Origin: CAVOXO01 sp963700425
GTDB taxonomy: Bacteria > Actinomycetota > Acidimicrobiia > Acidimicrobiales > Microtrichaceae
Reading direction: 5' to 3'
DNA: 64,000 bases
Assembly: GCA_963700425.1 (NCBI GenBank)
Contig: CAVOXO010000001.1
Coordinates: 682,001 to 746,000 of the forward strand
The notes under the pieces were generated by a model. The model saw only the letters and a program-made list of their open reading frames with translations. It ran no database searches and was not told the origin of the DNA. Within the stretch, counting starts at the first letter, position 1. Each line of letters starts with the position of its first letter. The translations under genes were made by a program, and so were the position numbers. Below, one piece after another: positions 8,237-17,354 of this stretch.

Positions 8237-9265
8237 TCACCGGCCGAGTACCCGCTCGAAGAGCCGGAGGTGGTCTCGGACCATCCGCTCCGTCGAGAAG
8301 TTGGTTTCGACGCTGCTGCGGCAGGCGCGGCGGTCGATGGTTCCGACCTGGGCGACGGCGGCGGCCATGTCGGCGCTGTCGTCACACAGGAAGCCGTTGA
8401 CACCATGGTCGACGATCTCGGGAGCTGCCCCCTCCTTGAAGGCGAGGACGGGCGTGCCGCAGGCGAGGGCTTCGATCATCACCATCCCGAACGGTTCAGG
8501 CCAACGGATGGGGTTGATGAGGGCCCTCGCTCCCGCCAGCAGGCTCAGCCGCTCTTTCCCTCCGACCTCACCCAGGTAGACGATGTTCTCGTCCAGGAGC
8601 GGCTCGATCTGCTCGGTGAAGAACTGCTTCTCCGTCGGTTCACGCATCTTGGCGGCGATCAGCAGTCGAGCGCCGGCCTGGTTGGCGATCTCGGCGGCCC
8701 GCCTGGCTCCCTTTTCGGGAACCATTCGGCCCAGGAAGAGAAGGTAGTCGCCCTTCGCGTCGCCCTCGCCGGCGGCGAAGGGGAACTCGTCGAGGTCGAG
8801 GCCGTGGTGGATGACCGCGGCAATGCGGAGGCCGCGGGCCGAGGCCGCCTGATGGTGGGAGATGGCGATCACAGGAATGCTGTCGGCGATCTCCGCGTAG
8901 AGGTCGATGAGTTCGGTGTTGAACGGCCCGTGGTTGGTGGTGACCACGCAACGGTCGGGGAAACGGGCGGCGAAGAACGGCCCGATGAGGGTGTGGTCAT
9001 GGATGACGTCACAGTCGTCGAGCTCTCGGTACGCGTGGATGAGATGCCGGAGTTCGAGGGCGGCGATCCCCATTCGATCGCCCTCAGCCCGCTCGAGCAC
9101 CCAGCGGCGGGGTACCGGGCAGGTCGAGTCGCCGGTGGTGAAGAGCACGACGTCATGGCCGGCTTCGACGAATCCGCGGGCCAGTTGGTCGATCACACCC
9201 TCGGTTCCCCCGTACGCTGGTGGAGGAACCGGAACCCAGGGCGGTGCGATGATGCCAATCTTCAT
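8237..9265 (-). CDS. GT4-family glycosyltransferase
   Basis: 342 residues starting MKIGIIAPPWVPVPPPAYGG, where the GG loop binds the nucleotide-sugar phosphates in the GT-B fold. DVIHDH and NHGPFNTE lie in the acceptor domain. The donor domain shows LLFLGRMVPEKG and the E-x7-E motif EPFGMVMIEALACGTPV, as in retaining GT4 enzymes. The ATG at 9265 is chosen over longer in-frame options because it begins exactly at the first core strand. It is divergent, with 98 bp between, from a debranching-type glycosidase, so both may act on the same glucan or trehalose/glycoside pool. The acceptor is unknown. Confidence 0.88.
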   Translation of the reverse strand: MKIGIIAPPWVPVPPPAYGGTEGVIDQLARGFVEAGHDVVLFTTGDSTCPVPRRWVLERAEGDRMGIAALELRHLIHAYRELDDCDVIHDHTLIGPFFAARFPDRCVVTTNHGPFNTELIDLYAEIADSIPVIAISHHQAASARGLRIAAVIHHGLDLDEFPFAAGEGDAKGDYLLFLGRMVPEKGARRAAEIANQAGARLLIAAKMREPTEKQFFTEQIEPLLDENIVYLGEVGGKERLSLLAGARALINPIRWPEPFGMVMIEALACGTPVLAFKEGAAPEIVDHGVNGFLCDDSADMAAAVAQVGTIDRRACRSSVETNFSTERMVRDHLRLFERVLGR

Positions 9266-9363
9266 GTCGAACCGCTCCTTGGTCTTTGCGGCCGAGCGCC
9301 TTTGTCGGTCGCTGCTGTGATGGCTTGCCGCCGCGGCGCCGACGGCCTCTCGCACGGGCCACG

Positions 9364-11514
9364 ATGACACCGACCTCGCCGTGGGCACCGAGCGGGCCCG
9401 TGGCCTCGCTCACCGCCGGTGACGGCCGGGTCACCGCTGTCGAGGGGTCGTGCTTCTGCCTCTCGAACGGGACCGGAGACGTCCATCCCGAAGTCCCCGA
9501 GGGTCTGTTCCTCCTCGACACCCGCGTGCTGTCGCGCTGGATTCTCCACGTCAATGGGGCGCCGCTCGAGCCGCTGGCGGTCTCGCAGACTGCTCCGTAC
9601 CAGGCGACGTTCGTGGGGCGGGTCCACCCTCGTGGCCACCAGGCCGACAGCGACCTGTCGGTCTTTCGTACCCGCCATGTCGGCGAGGGTATGCGGGAGG
9701 TGGTGTCGGTACGGAACTTCGGCGACCATCCTCTCGCCGTCACCATGGAGCTCTTCGTGGAGGCGGACTTCGCTGACCTGTTCGAGGTCAAGGAGTCGCG
9801 GGTACGAGTCGGCGGTCGGCACGAGAGCGAGATTCGGCCGACCTCTCTCACCTTCGGTCGCCGCACGGCGAAGCTGGCCAAGCACGTCCACATCGAACTC
9901 TCTGAGCCGGCGCGTGTCGAACCGGGGCTCGCGACCTGGGATGTTTCAGTACCCGCCAAGGGCCAGTTCGATCTCTGCCTCCAGATCGGCATGTCGATCA
10001 ACGAGGTCCCGATCGCTCCTCGTTTCCTCTGTGGCGTCCCCGACGACGAGGCGGTGTCCCATCGCCGCTTCGAAGAATGGCGGGCCGACATGCCCACCCT
10101 CGACACCGACCACCCCGCTCTCGATCAGGCGGTGACTCAGGCCATCACCGATCTCGGCGCGCTTCGCATCTTCGATCCGGAACACCCCGACTCGCCGGTG
10201 GTCGCGGCCGGCGCGCCCTGGTTCATGACGCTGTTCGGTCGCGACGCGCTGATCGCATCCTGGATGGCGCTGCTGGTGGACCCTTCTCTGGCCCGTGGCG
10301 TGCTCGAGACGCTCGCTCGCCTGCAGGGCAGCAGGGTCGATGATGTCACCGAAGAGGAGCCCGGCCGCATCCTGCACGAAGTCAGGTTCGAGGAGGCCGC
10401 GTCGCTCTCGCTCGGTGGCGGCTCCATCTACTACGGCACCGCCGACGCGACACCGTTGTTCGTCATGTTGCTGGGCGAGCTCCACCGATGGGAGGTGGCA
10501 GATGAGGTGGTCGAGCGCCTGTTGCCCCACGCCGACCGGGCGCTGGCTTGGATCGACGACTACGGCGACGCGGACGGCGACGGCTACGTCGAATACGAGC
10601 GCAAGACGCCCAAGGGATTGGCCAACCAAGGTTGGAAGGACTCGTGGGACGGCATCGCGTTCGCGGATGGCCGGCTGCCCCAATCGCCCATCGCGCTCGC
10701 CGAGGTGCAGGGCTACACCTACGCCGCGTATCTGGCCCGCGCCTACTTCGCACTCGAGGCTGACGACCAGGTGACCTTCGAGCACTATCGAGACAAGGCC
10801 GCGAGCCTCAAGTCGGCGTTCAACCGCGACTTCTGGCTGGCCGATCGCGGCTGGTACGCCGTCGGCCTTGATGCCGACAAGCAACCGATCGACGCTCTGG
10901 CCTCCAACATGGGACATTGCCTGTGGACGGGCATCGTCGACGAGGCGAATGCCCCCGCTGTCGCTGAACGGCTCCTCTCACCCGAGCTGTTCTCGGGGTG
11001 GGGCCTCCGAACACTCGCCACCTCCATGGCTCGCTACAACCCTGTCAGCTACCACAACGGCTCTGTCTGGCCCCACGACAGCGCCATCGCCGCGGCGGGA
11101 CTGATGCGTTACGGATTCGTCGAGCACGCCCACCGCCTCATCGAGGCCCTGCTCGACACCGCGGCCGCGTTCGGTGGGAGGCTCCCCGAGCTCTTTGCCG
11201 GTTTCGACCGCGAACAGCTGCCCAGCCCGGCAACGTATCCGAGCTCCTGTTCCCCTCAGGCATGGGCGGCCGCCTCACCGTTGCTGCTGCTTCGGGCACT
11301 GCTCCGGTTCGATCCCTGGAAGAGCCGGGGTCGTGTCCACGTCGCGCCCGTCCCTCTGGCGGGCATCCACCGTCTCCGCCTTGACGGAGTTCGCCTCGGC
11401 GATCGGCGCCTCAGCGTCGCGTGGGACGACGGCGAGGTGTCCATCGCCGGCATGGACGGCCTCACTGTCGACACCAGCCCCCGCCCGCCCCTCAGCCGGG
11501 CGTTCCGAGTCTGA
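9364..11514 (+). CDS. glycogen-debranching-type amylo-alpha-1,6-glucosidase
   Basis: 716 residues. The N-terminal GDE_N_bis-type beta domain (VEGSCFCLSNGTGDV, GLFLLDTRVLSRW) is followed from about residue 260 by an (alpha/alpha)6 barrel: GAPWFMTLFGRDAL, then DGDGYVEYERKT, NQGWKDSWDG and YNPVSYHNGSVWPHDSA. These carry the acidic residues typical of this clan. It probably hydrolyses alpha-1,6 branch points or a related glucoside in the cytoplasm; no signal peptide is seen. The ATG at 9364 is the first residue of the conserved domain; earlier in-frame starts would add an Arg-rich tail. It is divergent from the GT4 gene. Confidence 0.88.
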   Translation: MTPTSPWAPSGPVASLTAGDGRVTAVEGSCFCLSNGTGDVHPEVPEGLFLLDTRVLSRWILHVNGAPLEPLAVSQTAPYQATFVGRVHPRGHQADSDLSVFRTRHVGEGMREVVSVRNFGDHPLAVTMELFVEADFADLFEVKESRVRVGGRHESEIRPTSLTFGRRTAKLAKHVHIELSEPARVEPGLATWDVSVPAKGQFDLCLQIGMSINEVPIAPRFLCGVPDDEAVSHRRFEEWRADMPTLDTDHPALDQAVTQAITDLGALRIFDPEHPDSPVVAAGAPWFMTLFGRDALIASWMALLVDPSLARGVLETLARLQGSRVDDVTEEEPGRILHEVRFEEAASLSLGGGSIYYGTADATPLFVMLLGELHRWEVADEVVERLLPHADRALAWIDDYGDADGDGYVEYERKTPKGLANQGWKDSWDGIAFADGRLPQSPIALAEVQGYTYAAYLARAYFALEADDQVTFEHYRDKAASLKSAFNRDFWLADRGWYAVGLDADKQPIDALASNMGHCLWTGIVDEANAPAVAERLLSPELFSGWGLRTLATSMARYNPVSYHNGSVWPHDSAIAAAGLMRYGFVEHAHRLIEALLDTAAAFGGRLPELFAGFDREQLPSPATYPSSCSPQAWAAASPLLLLRALLRFDPWKSRGRVHVAPVPLAGIHRLRLDGVRLGDRRLSVAWDDGEVSIAGMDGLTVDTSPRPPLSRAFRV

Positions 11515-11746
11515 CTGAAGGGCCGGTACCAGGCGACCGACGCGAGCACGGCAGTCGGGAATCGCCACGCCTACCGCCGTCCACGGTGCGCTGGTGCGCT
11601 GGTGCGAGGCGGCCCTGGCGGCGACGCCGCGGAATACCCGACATTTCATCCAACAAAGCTGCTGATGCTGGATGACACGGCCTCGCACTGAAGGGACGAA
11701 GACCTCGAAAACGCAGGCTTCTACGGACCCCAGGGCCCTCGCTCGG

Positions 11747-12469
11747 TCAGGTCTGGTCGAGTTCCTCCGCCAGCCGACGGACCATCGGGAACAGCAGTTC
11801 CTCTTCTTCGCTGAGATGGAGTCGGAGGTCGACCTCCAGGGCGGCGACGGCGTCGAGCAATGTGGCGACCGCATCGCTGTCGTCGTCGTCAGGGCCGTCC
11901 GGCCACGCGGCCGATGTGCCGGCGACCAGATCGTCGAGGATCGAGTCTGCTTGGAGGTGGTCGTGGAGGAGCCGCTCGATCGGTCTGTCGACCGGACCGG
12001 TGTGGAAGCTCGGCGAGGAGAACGCATCGGCGATCTCGATGCACAGGGGGAACAGAACCGCCTCCTCCGAGGCGAGGTGAGGCTCCAGTTCTTCTCGCAG
12101 GTCCGTGAAGATGGACTCGATGTTCCGACACCGTTCGTCGTCGGGGTCGGCCTGCCGAAGTGAGTGGATCGTCTCGGAGATCCTCGGGAGCTCCCGATGC
12201 ATGAAGTCGTGATGAACCCCGACGAGGTGGCCAACCAACTGGCGGGTCGGGGCATCGCGGATCGATGTGCATTCCGTCGTGCTGCGGTCAGGTCCCCACA
12301 GGGCCGCCACGATGTCATCGACGGACGCATCGGCCGCATCCGCGGCAGCGGCGAGCGTCATGGCCGAACAGCCTTCGACGTCGATTCCGAGGTCTCTGAG
12401 CCGTGGTGTCCAGCCGGGGTGCCTGGCGACGATGTCGGCCAGGATCTCGAGACGGATGTCGACAGCCAT
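11747..12469 (-). CDS. ric: Ric/ScdA-like di-iron Fe-S cluster repair protein
   Basis: 240 residues. The N-terminal DUF542 (ScdA_N) segment, about residues 8-55, contains LGIDVEGCSAM with the conserved Cys; the usual Cys-Cys-Gly-Gly is reduced. A hemerythrin-like four-helix domain follows, with the His/Glu ligand motifs HHDFMHREL, HLASEE, HDHLQAD and HLSEEEE. The family (ScdA, YtfE, RIC) restores iron-sulphur clusters damaged by nitric oxide or oxidants. There is no obvious operon partner; 230 bp separates it from the debranching gene and 150 bp from the methyltransferase. The fold is certain; the repair role comes from the family. Confidence 0.85.
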   Translation of the reverse strand: MAVDIRLEILADIVARHPGWTPRLRDLGIDVEGCSAMTLAAAADAADASVDDIVAALWGPDRSTTECTSIRDAPTRQLVGHLVGVHHDFMHRELPRISETIHSLRQADPDDERCRNIESIFTDLREELEPHLASEEAVLFPLCIEIADAFSSPSFHTGPVDRPIERLLHDHLQADSILDDLVAGTSAAWPDGPDDDDSDAVATLLDAVAALEVDLRLHLSEEEELLFPMVRRLAEELDQT

Positions 12470-12621
12470 GCGTGCAGTCCCAACGACGATCTGAAGGACG
12501 CTACCGCGGATCGTGGTGCCGCCTGCAGCCCGTCCGGCGATGGTGTCGGGCGGACCTCCTCGGTCTCACGCCGGGCGCCATCGCAGGCGCGCTCCACACG
12601 TACGTGAGCTTCCGCCCCCGA

Positions 12622-13227
12622 TCAGGGACGTCGCAGGATCGCGACCAGGAAGTCGGCCTCGGGGGTGAGGGGGCGGAGATCCCATGAAGCCACTTCGAGA
12701 TCGATCACGAGGTCGACCGCGGCGACGTCGTCGCGGAAGTCCTCGAAGGCGTAGTCGCGGCCCGCGCCGAACCCGGTGGCGATTCGACCCTCGTCGCCGA
12801 GATGTTCGCCCAGGCGAGCGAGCACGCCGCGGCGGGTACTCGGGGCCAGGAACGGCATGACGTTGCCGGCGCACACGACGACGTCGAACCGCTCCTCGAC
12901 ACCCCGCGAGGCAAGGTCGAGCTCTGCCAGATCCCCGACGAGCCATGTAGGACCGGGATGCTCCGCCTTGGCGGCCGCGATCAGGACGGGGTCGACGTCG
13001 ACGCCCACGACCTGGTGGCCGCGCCGAGCCAACTCGCCGCCGACCCGACCCGGCCCGCAGCCCGCGTCGAGGATCCGAGCACCCCGGCCCGCCATGGCGT
13101 CGACGAAACGCGCTTCGCCGGCGAGATCGTCACCGGCCGCTGCCATCGTGCGGAACCGCTCGATGTACCACGTGGAGTGATTCGGATCTCGGTTCGTGAT
13201 CTCGACCCACCGGCTCTGTTCGACCAC
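12622..13227 (-). CDS. class I SAM-dependent methyltransferase
   Basis: 201 residues. The SAM-binding motif I is ILDAGCGPGRVGGELA; motif II is VVGVDVDPVLI; motif III/IV is FDVVVCAGNVMPFL. The GTG at 13227 is selected because AGGAGG lies five bases upstream. The closest families methylate small molecules or act in quinone or cofactor pathways, but nothing here fixes the substrate. It is divergent from the DUF2461 gene, whose GTG lies 83 bp away. Confidence 0.85.
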   Translation of the reverse strand: MVEQSRWVEITNRDPNHSTWYIERFRTMAAAGDDLAGEARFVDAMAGRGARILDAGCGPGRVGGELARRGHQVVGVDVDPVLIAAAKAEHPGPTWLVGDLAELDLASRGVEERFDVVVCAGNVMPFLAPSTRRGVLARLGEHLGDEGRIATGFGAGRDYAFEDFRDDVAAVDLVIDLEVASWDLRPLTPEADFLVAILRRP

Positions 13228-13310
13228 AGACACCTCCTCTCCGATCACCGTAGGCCCTGCTCGGCGAGCGACTGCCGATTGCCTCCTCGGACCGCGGATA
13301 GCGTCGCGGC

Positions 13311-13988
13311 GTGCCAAGGTCAGCCGGCAGCGAACGTTTCACGGGCTTTCCGCCCGACGGCATCGACTTCTACCGTCGCCTGTCCGCGGACAACACCAAG
13401 GCGTTCTGGGTCGACAACGTCGAGGTGTTCGACACCGCGATTCGGACGCCGATGACGTCGCTCACCGATGAGCTGGAGGCCGAGTTCGGGACCTTCCACA
13501 TCTTCCGTCCGCACCGCGACGTCCGCTTCAGCAGGGACAAGAGCCCTTACAAGACGAGTCACGGTGCGGCGACCGAGGGCGAGGGCGGCGAGGTGTACTA
13601 CCTCCAACTCGACGAGGACGGCCTGTTCGTCGCCACCGGGTATCACCGGATGGCCAAGGACCAGTTGGACCGGTATCGGCGTGCTGTCATCGATGACACG
13701 GCCGGCCCGGAGTTGGAGCAGATCGTCGCGTCCCTCGAGCGGCGCTACGAGATCGGGGGCCGAGCGCTGTCGACCGCTCCCCGGGGGTATCCCCGGGATC
13801 ACGAGCGGGTGCGGTTGCTGCAGTACAAGGGGATGACCGCCGGGCGGCGGCTGGGAGCGGGGGCATGGCTGGCCACCCGCCAGGCGAAACGCAGGATCGT
13901 CGACACGTGGCGCGGAGCGGCTCCGCTCGACGAGTGGCTCAACGCCCACGTCGGACCGTCGACCATTCCTCCCGACGAGCTGAGCTGA
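13311..13988 (+). CDS. DUF2461 (TIGR02453) family protein
   Basis: 225 residues with the family landmarks GFPPDGIDFYRRLSADNTKAFW near the start, FRPHRDVRFSRDKSPYKTSHGA, and a central YYLQLDEDGLFVATGYH strand. DUF2461 proteins are widespread in bacteria and fungi and their biochemical role is unknown. The start is GTG. There is no clear partner gene. Confidence 0.9.
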   Translation: MPRSAGSERFTGFPPDGIDFYRRLSADNTKAFWVDNVEVFDTAIRTPMTSLTDELEAEFGTFHIFRPHRDVRFSRDKSPYKTSHGAATEGEGGEVYYLQLDEDGLFVATGYHRMAKDQLDRYRRAVIDDTAGPELEQIVASLERRYEIGGRALSTAPRGYPRDHERVRLLQYKGMTAGRRLGAGAWLATRQAKRRIVDTWRGAAPLDEWLNAHVGPSTIPPDELS

Positions 13989-14068
13989 ACAGCCGTCTCG
14001 GCGCCGGGTCGATCGGTTCGCGCTCGGCCCGGCCGGCTCGGGTGATCTGCCGCCCAGTCTCACTGCTC

Positions 14069-14926
14069 GTGACGACTTCTGTGGGGCGCGTGTCGGCTTT
14101 GTGGAGGTACCCGGCCACATCGATGATGGGCCAGATGCTCGACGTGCTCGACGTCGGCCGCGACGGTCCCGCCGGGGACCGCCGGTGGGCCGTGCGTGAT
14201 CTCGAACGCGGTGGGATCAGGGGAGCGAAGAAGATCAGCGGGCTCATGAAACTCGAGGCGCGGTACCTCGACGGCTCCGGCGGCGACATCGAGATCACCC
14301 TGCGGTCCGGAGAGACGGTTCGGTCCGACGATCCCGACGTCGACGAGCGTCTGTCCCGCGACGTGGATCACCCCGTGTCCCTCGACGCCTGCGCCCCCGC
14401 AGGCGACCTCGACCACTTCCGGCGCGGCGCCCCCGACAATGACGACCTCGACGCCGAGCTGCGTGCCATCTTCGGACGCGAGGCTGGAGAACCGCTGCCC
14501 GATCTGTCCCGGTTCCCTCCCGAGATCATCGAGTTCGAGTCGCCTCCGGGGACCTACGTCGATGCCTATCCGGTCCACCTCGTCACGACGACGTCGCTCG
14601 AGACCCTGGCCGAGCTGGAACCCGATTCCGTGGTGGACGTCCGCCGGTTCCGTCCCAACATCGTCGTCGAGACCGACGGCGGAGAGTCACTCTGGCCCGA
14701 ACGGGAATGGATCGGCCGTTCCGTCCGGCTGGGCTCGGTCACCCTCGATGTGGTCGGGCCGTGCCCACGCTGCGTCATGGTGACCCATGCCGTGGGCGAT
14801 CTCGACCACGACACGCGCCTGCTTCGCCGGATCGTGGCCGATGCCGACCAGGACTTCGGCGTGTACGCCACCGTGTCGGGGCCGGGAACGGTGTCGCTCG
14901 GCGACCAGGTCAGCCTGACGATCTGA
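14069..14926 (+). CDS. MOSC-domain protein
   Basis: About 285 residues. VSALWRYPATSMMGQ is the start of the N-terminal beta-barrel seen in YcbX/mARC-like proteins. The MOSC core follows, with VGPCPRCVMVTHAVGDLDHD, whose Cys is the expected molybdenum or sulphur-carrier residue, and a final GDQVSLTI strand. MOSC proteins move sulphur or carry molybdenum cofactor to reduce N-hydroxylated compounds. The GTG at 14069 just precedes the first conserved strand; a ribosome site is not obvious. It could be a single-domain relative of mARC, but no ferredoxin domain is seen. Confidence 0.85.
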   Translation: MTTSVGRVSALWRYPATSMMGQMLDVLDVGRDGPAGDRRWAVRDLERGGIRGAKKISGLMKLEARYLDGSGGDIEITLRSGETVRSDDPDVDERLSRDVDHPVSLDACAPAGDLDHFRRGAPDNDDLDAELRAIFGREAGEPLPDLSRFPPEIIEFESPPGTYVDAYPVHLVTTTSLETLAELEPDSVVDVRRFRPNIVVETDGGESLWPEREWIGRSVRLGSVTLDVVGPCPRCVMVTHAVGDLDHDTRLLRRIVADADQDFGVYATVSGPGTVSLGDQVSLTI

Positions 14927-14987
14927 TCGTGACGGCCGCGCCGGGAGATCCGCACGAGGGAGCACGTGCGAAGGGAGCGGGGCCGGA

Positions 14988-15629
14988 CTACTCCTTGTCG
15001 TGGGCGTAGGCGATCACCCGTTCCAACAGGTCGTCGTCAGCGCTCTCCAGCGCACCCGAATCAAAGGGTGGTTGCGGGTCGTATTCGATCATCAGCTGCA
15101 TGGCGCGGGCCGCGACGTCGTCGAACAGAAGCTCCGACAGCCGTAGCGCCATGTCGATGCCGGAGGACACTCCTGCCGCAGTGATGATGCGACGATCGAG
15201 GTGTTCGACGACGCGCGTCGGCACCGGGTTCGCGCCGAGAGCAGCAAGCTGGTCGCGTGCACCCCAGTGAGTGGTGGCGTCGAGGCCGTCGAGCAGACCG
15301 GCCGCAGCCAGGACCAGTGAACCCGTGCACACCGACGTGGTGAAGCGAGTTGTGTCGTAGGTCGCTCGTACCCACTCGCGAAGCGGACCCTCCCCGAGCT
15401 GAGTTCTCGTCCCCACCCCGCCGGGAACGACGACGACGTCGGGCGAGGGCACGTCGGCGAAAGCGGCGTCGACGCACAGCCCCAGGAAACCGTTCTCGGT
15501 GCGTACCGTCGACCCGGCGACCTCGCCGACGAACGTCACCACGACGCCTGGAAGACGCTGGAGGGTTTCATACGGTCCGATGGCATCGAGGGCGGTCAGG
15601 CGGTCGAAGAGGGGGATGGCGATGAGCAC
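14988..15629 (-). CDS. DJ-1/PfpI-family protein (isonitrile hydratase-like)
   Basis: 213 residues of the class I glutamine-amidotransferase-like fold: PSPDVVVVPGG strand, then the nucleophile elbow TTSVCTGSLVLAAAGLL with the conserved Cys, and GVSSGIDMALRL. The order and the CTGS elbow fit the isonitrile hydratase/ThiJ branch rather than proteases. There is no DNA-binding domain, so it is not a GATase1-AraC regulator. A role in small-molecule hydration or glyoxal defence is possible; the substrate is not shown. Confidence 0.85.
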   Translation of the reverse strand: MLIAIPLFDRLTALDAIGPYETLQRLPGVVVTFVGEVAGSTVRTENGFLGLCVDAAFADVPSPDVVVVPGGVGTRTQLGEGPLREWVRATYDTTRFTTSVCTGSLVLAAAGLLDGLDATTHWGARDQLAALGANPVPTRVVEHLDRRIITAAGVSSGIDMALRLSELLFDDVAARAMQLMIEYDPQPPFDSGALESADDDLLERVIAYAHDKE

Positions 15630-15763
15630 GTCAGGTCTCCGGTCGGGATGCTCCGCCCACGGCGATGGGCCGGGCGCGTGAGCGAGGCGGATGAGGGTGA
15701 GGCGGCACCGACCCTAGGTGTCGGTGGGCCCCGTCCGCCGAGAGTTCCCCCTACCCTGACCCG

Positions 15764-17347
15764 GTGCGACGGGGACCGAGGGCGCGAGTTGTCGTGATCG
15801 TCGCGACCGCCGGGCTCGTCGGCTATGTCGCCTCCCGCGCCACGACCGTCGAGCCCGTCGCCCCAGCCGGCGACGGCACCGTGGACACGACGTCTGCGGA
15901 ACCCCGTGCCGATGCCGCCGGGGTCGGGATCTGTGATGCTAACCCGGCCCTGTCGGGTCCGGTCGAACCGCCGCCGGGCGCGATCACCGTCGAACCGGGT
16001 GTCGACGCGGTGGCGCTGGTGGCGGCGAGCCCTCCATCCGCGACGTTCTGGTTCGCGCCCGGCACCCACACGCTCGACCGTCCGGTGCAGGCCAGATCAG
16101 GCGACGCCTTCGTCGGCGCGCCGGGCGCGGTGCTGACCGGTGGCTCGTCCAACGCGGCAGCCTTCGATGGCCGGGCGGACGACGTCACTCTCCGCCACCT
16201 CGCCATTCGCGACTTCCGCAGTGGACGACCCACCGACGGGGCCAACAGCGCAGCGGTCAACCGCTCGGTCGGCGACGGATGGCGAATCGAGGACTCCACG
16301 TTCCTCCGTCTCGACGGCGCCGCGGTGTTCCTGGGTTCCGGCGCATCGGTCACGGGCTCCTGTTTCGACTCGAACGGCCAGTACGGGGTGTCGATTCCGG
16401 CTCGGCGCCGCGATGGTCGGCCCGAGGCGATCTCGGAGGTGACCATCTCCGGCAACGAGTTCGTGGGCAACAACCCCGATGATCTCGAGTCGACCGGAGC
16501 CTGTTCGGGGTGCACCGGTGCCATGAAGCTGTGGATGCCCCTCGGCGTCGAGGTGGTGGGCAATCACATCCACGACAACCACGGAGTGGGCGTCTGGGTC
16601 GACACCAACGGGGTCGACATCGTGGTCGAGGACAACCTCATCGAGAACAACGACCGATCGGCGGTCGTCATCGAGCTGAGCTACAACGCCCGCGTGGCGG
16701 GGAACACCTTCGTGGGGAATGCGGTGGTCGCAGGCCGCGAACGTGGGGCCGGCGCGACGTTCCCCGATGCCGCGGTCTACATCTCCGAGAGCGGCGGCGC
16801 CGACGGCCTCGGAGGGCGCCCGGCGCGAATCGACGTCGTCGGCAATCGGTTCGTCGACAACTGGAACGGGGTCACGCTCTGGGAGAACGCGAACCGGTTC
16901 TGTGCATCGGCGGAGAACACATCGGTCGGCTACTGCACGCTCACGGGAGGCGATGTCGATTCGTGTGCATCGACCTCGCCCTCCGCCGTCGATGGGTGGT
17001 TGCAGAACTGCCGGTGGCGGACGACGGGGGTGAACGTCGGCGACAACGACTTCGTCCTGACGTCCGCGTTCGACTGTCCCGTCCCGGCGTGCGGGCGGAA
17101 CTCGGTGATCGCGAGCACGCTCGATCCGATGATCCGCACCGTCGATTCGTCGGGACGGAGGCGCTCGTTCGAGAGTGGCGTGGACCCGGCGTTGATCCGG
17201 GACGGGATCGTCGGTCGCGCCGACAACCGATTCGAGGACAACCGCTACCGAGGACGATGGACCTTCTCGGCGAGGTCGCCCGATAGGGTGATCTCGCCGA
17301 GAGAATGGATCTCCGAGGGGTTCGACACCACGAGTGAATTCGGATAG
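15764..17347 (+). CDS. exported right-handed parallel beta-helix protein
   Basis: 527 residues. The GTG start is followed by a basic stretch and a hydrophobic segment (VVVIVATAGLVGYVA), a signal peptide or anchor. Then come many 20-25 residue coils with the NosD-type pattern G-N-x-F/I-x-x-N (SGNEFVGNNPDDL, GNHIHDNHGVGVWV, EDNLIENNDRSAVVI, AGNTFVGNA). The late section has several Cys. Such folds bind or cleave polysaccharide; no pectinase or lyase catalytic set can be assigned. The next gene starts eight bases after the stop, so the two may be co-transcribed. Confidence 0.8.
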   Translation: MRRGPRARVVVIVATAGLVGYVASRATTVEPVAPAGDGTVDTTSAEPRADAAGVGICDANPALSGPVEPPPGAITVEPGVDAVALVAASPPSATFWFAPGTHTLDRPVQARSGDAFVGAPGAVLTGGSSNAAAFDGRADDVTLRHLAIRDFRSGRPTDGANSAAVNRSVGDGWRIEDSTFLRLDGAAVFLGSGASVTGSCFDSNGQYGVSIPARRRDGRPEAISEVTISGNEFVGNNPDDLESTGACSGCTGAMKLWMPLGVEVVGNHIHDNHGVGVWVDTNGVDIVVEDNLIENNDRSAVVIELSYNARVAGNTFVGNAVVAGRERGAGATFPDAAVYISESGGADGLGGRPARIDVVGNRFVDNWNGVTLWENANRFCASAENTSVGYCTLTGGDVDSCASTSPSAVDGWLQNCRWRTTGVNVGDNDFVLTSAFDCPVPACGRNSVIASTLDPMIRTVDSSGRRRSFESGVDPALIRDGIVGRADNRFEDNRYRGRWTFSARSPDRVISPREWISEGFDTTSEFG

Positions 17348-17354
17348 GAGCGAC

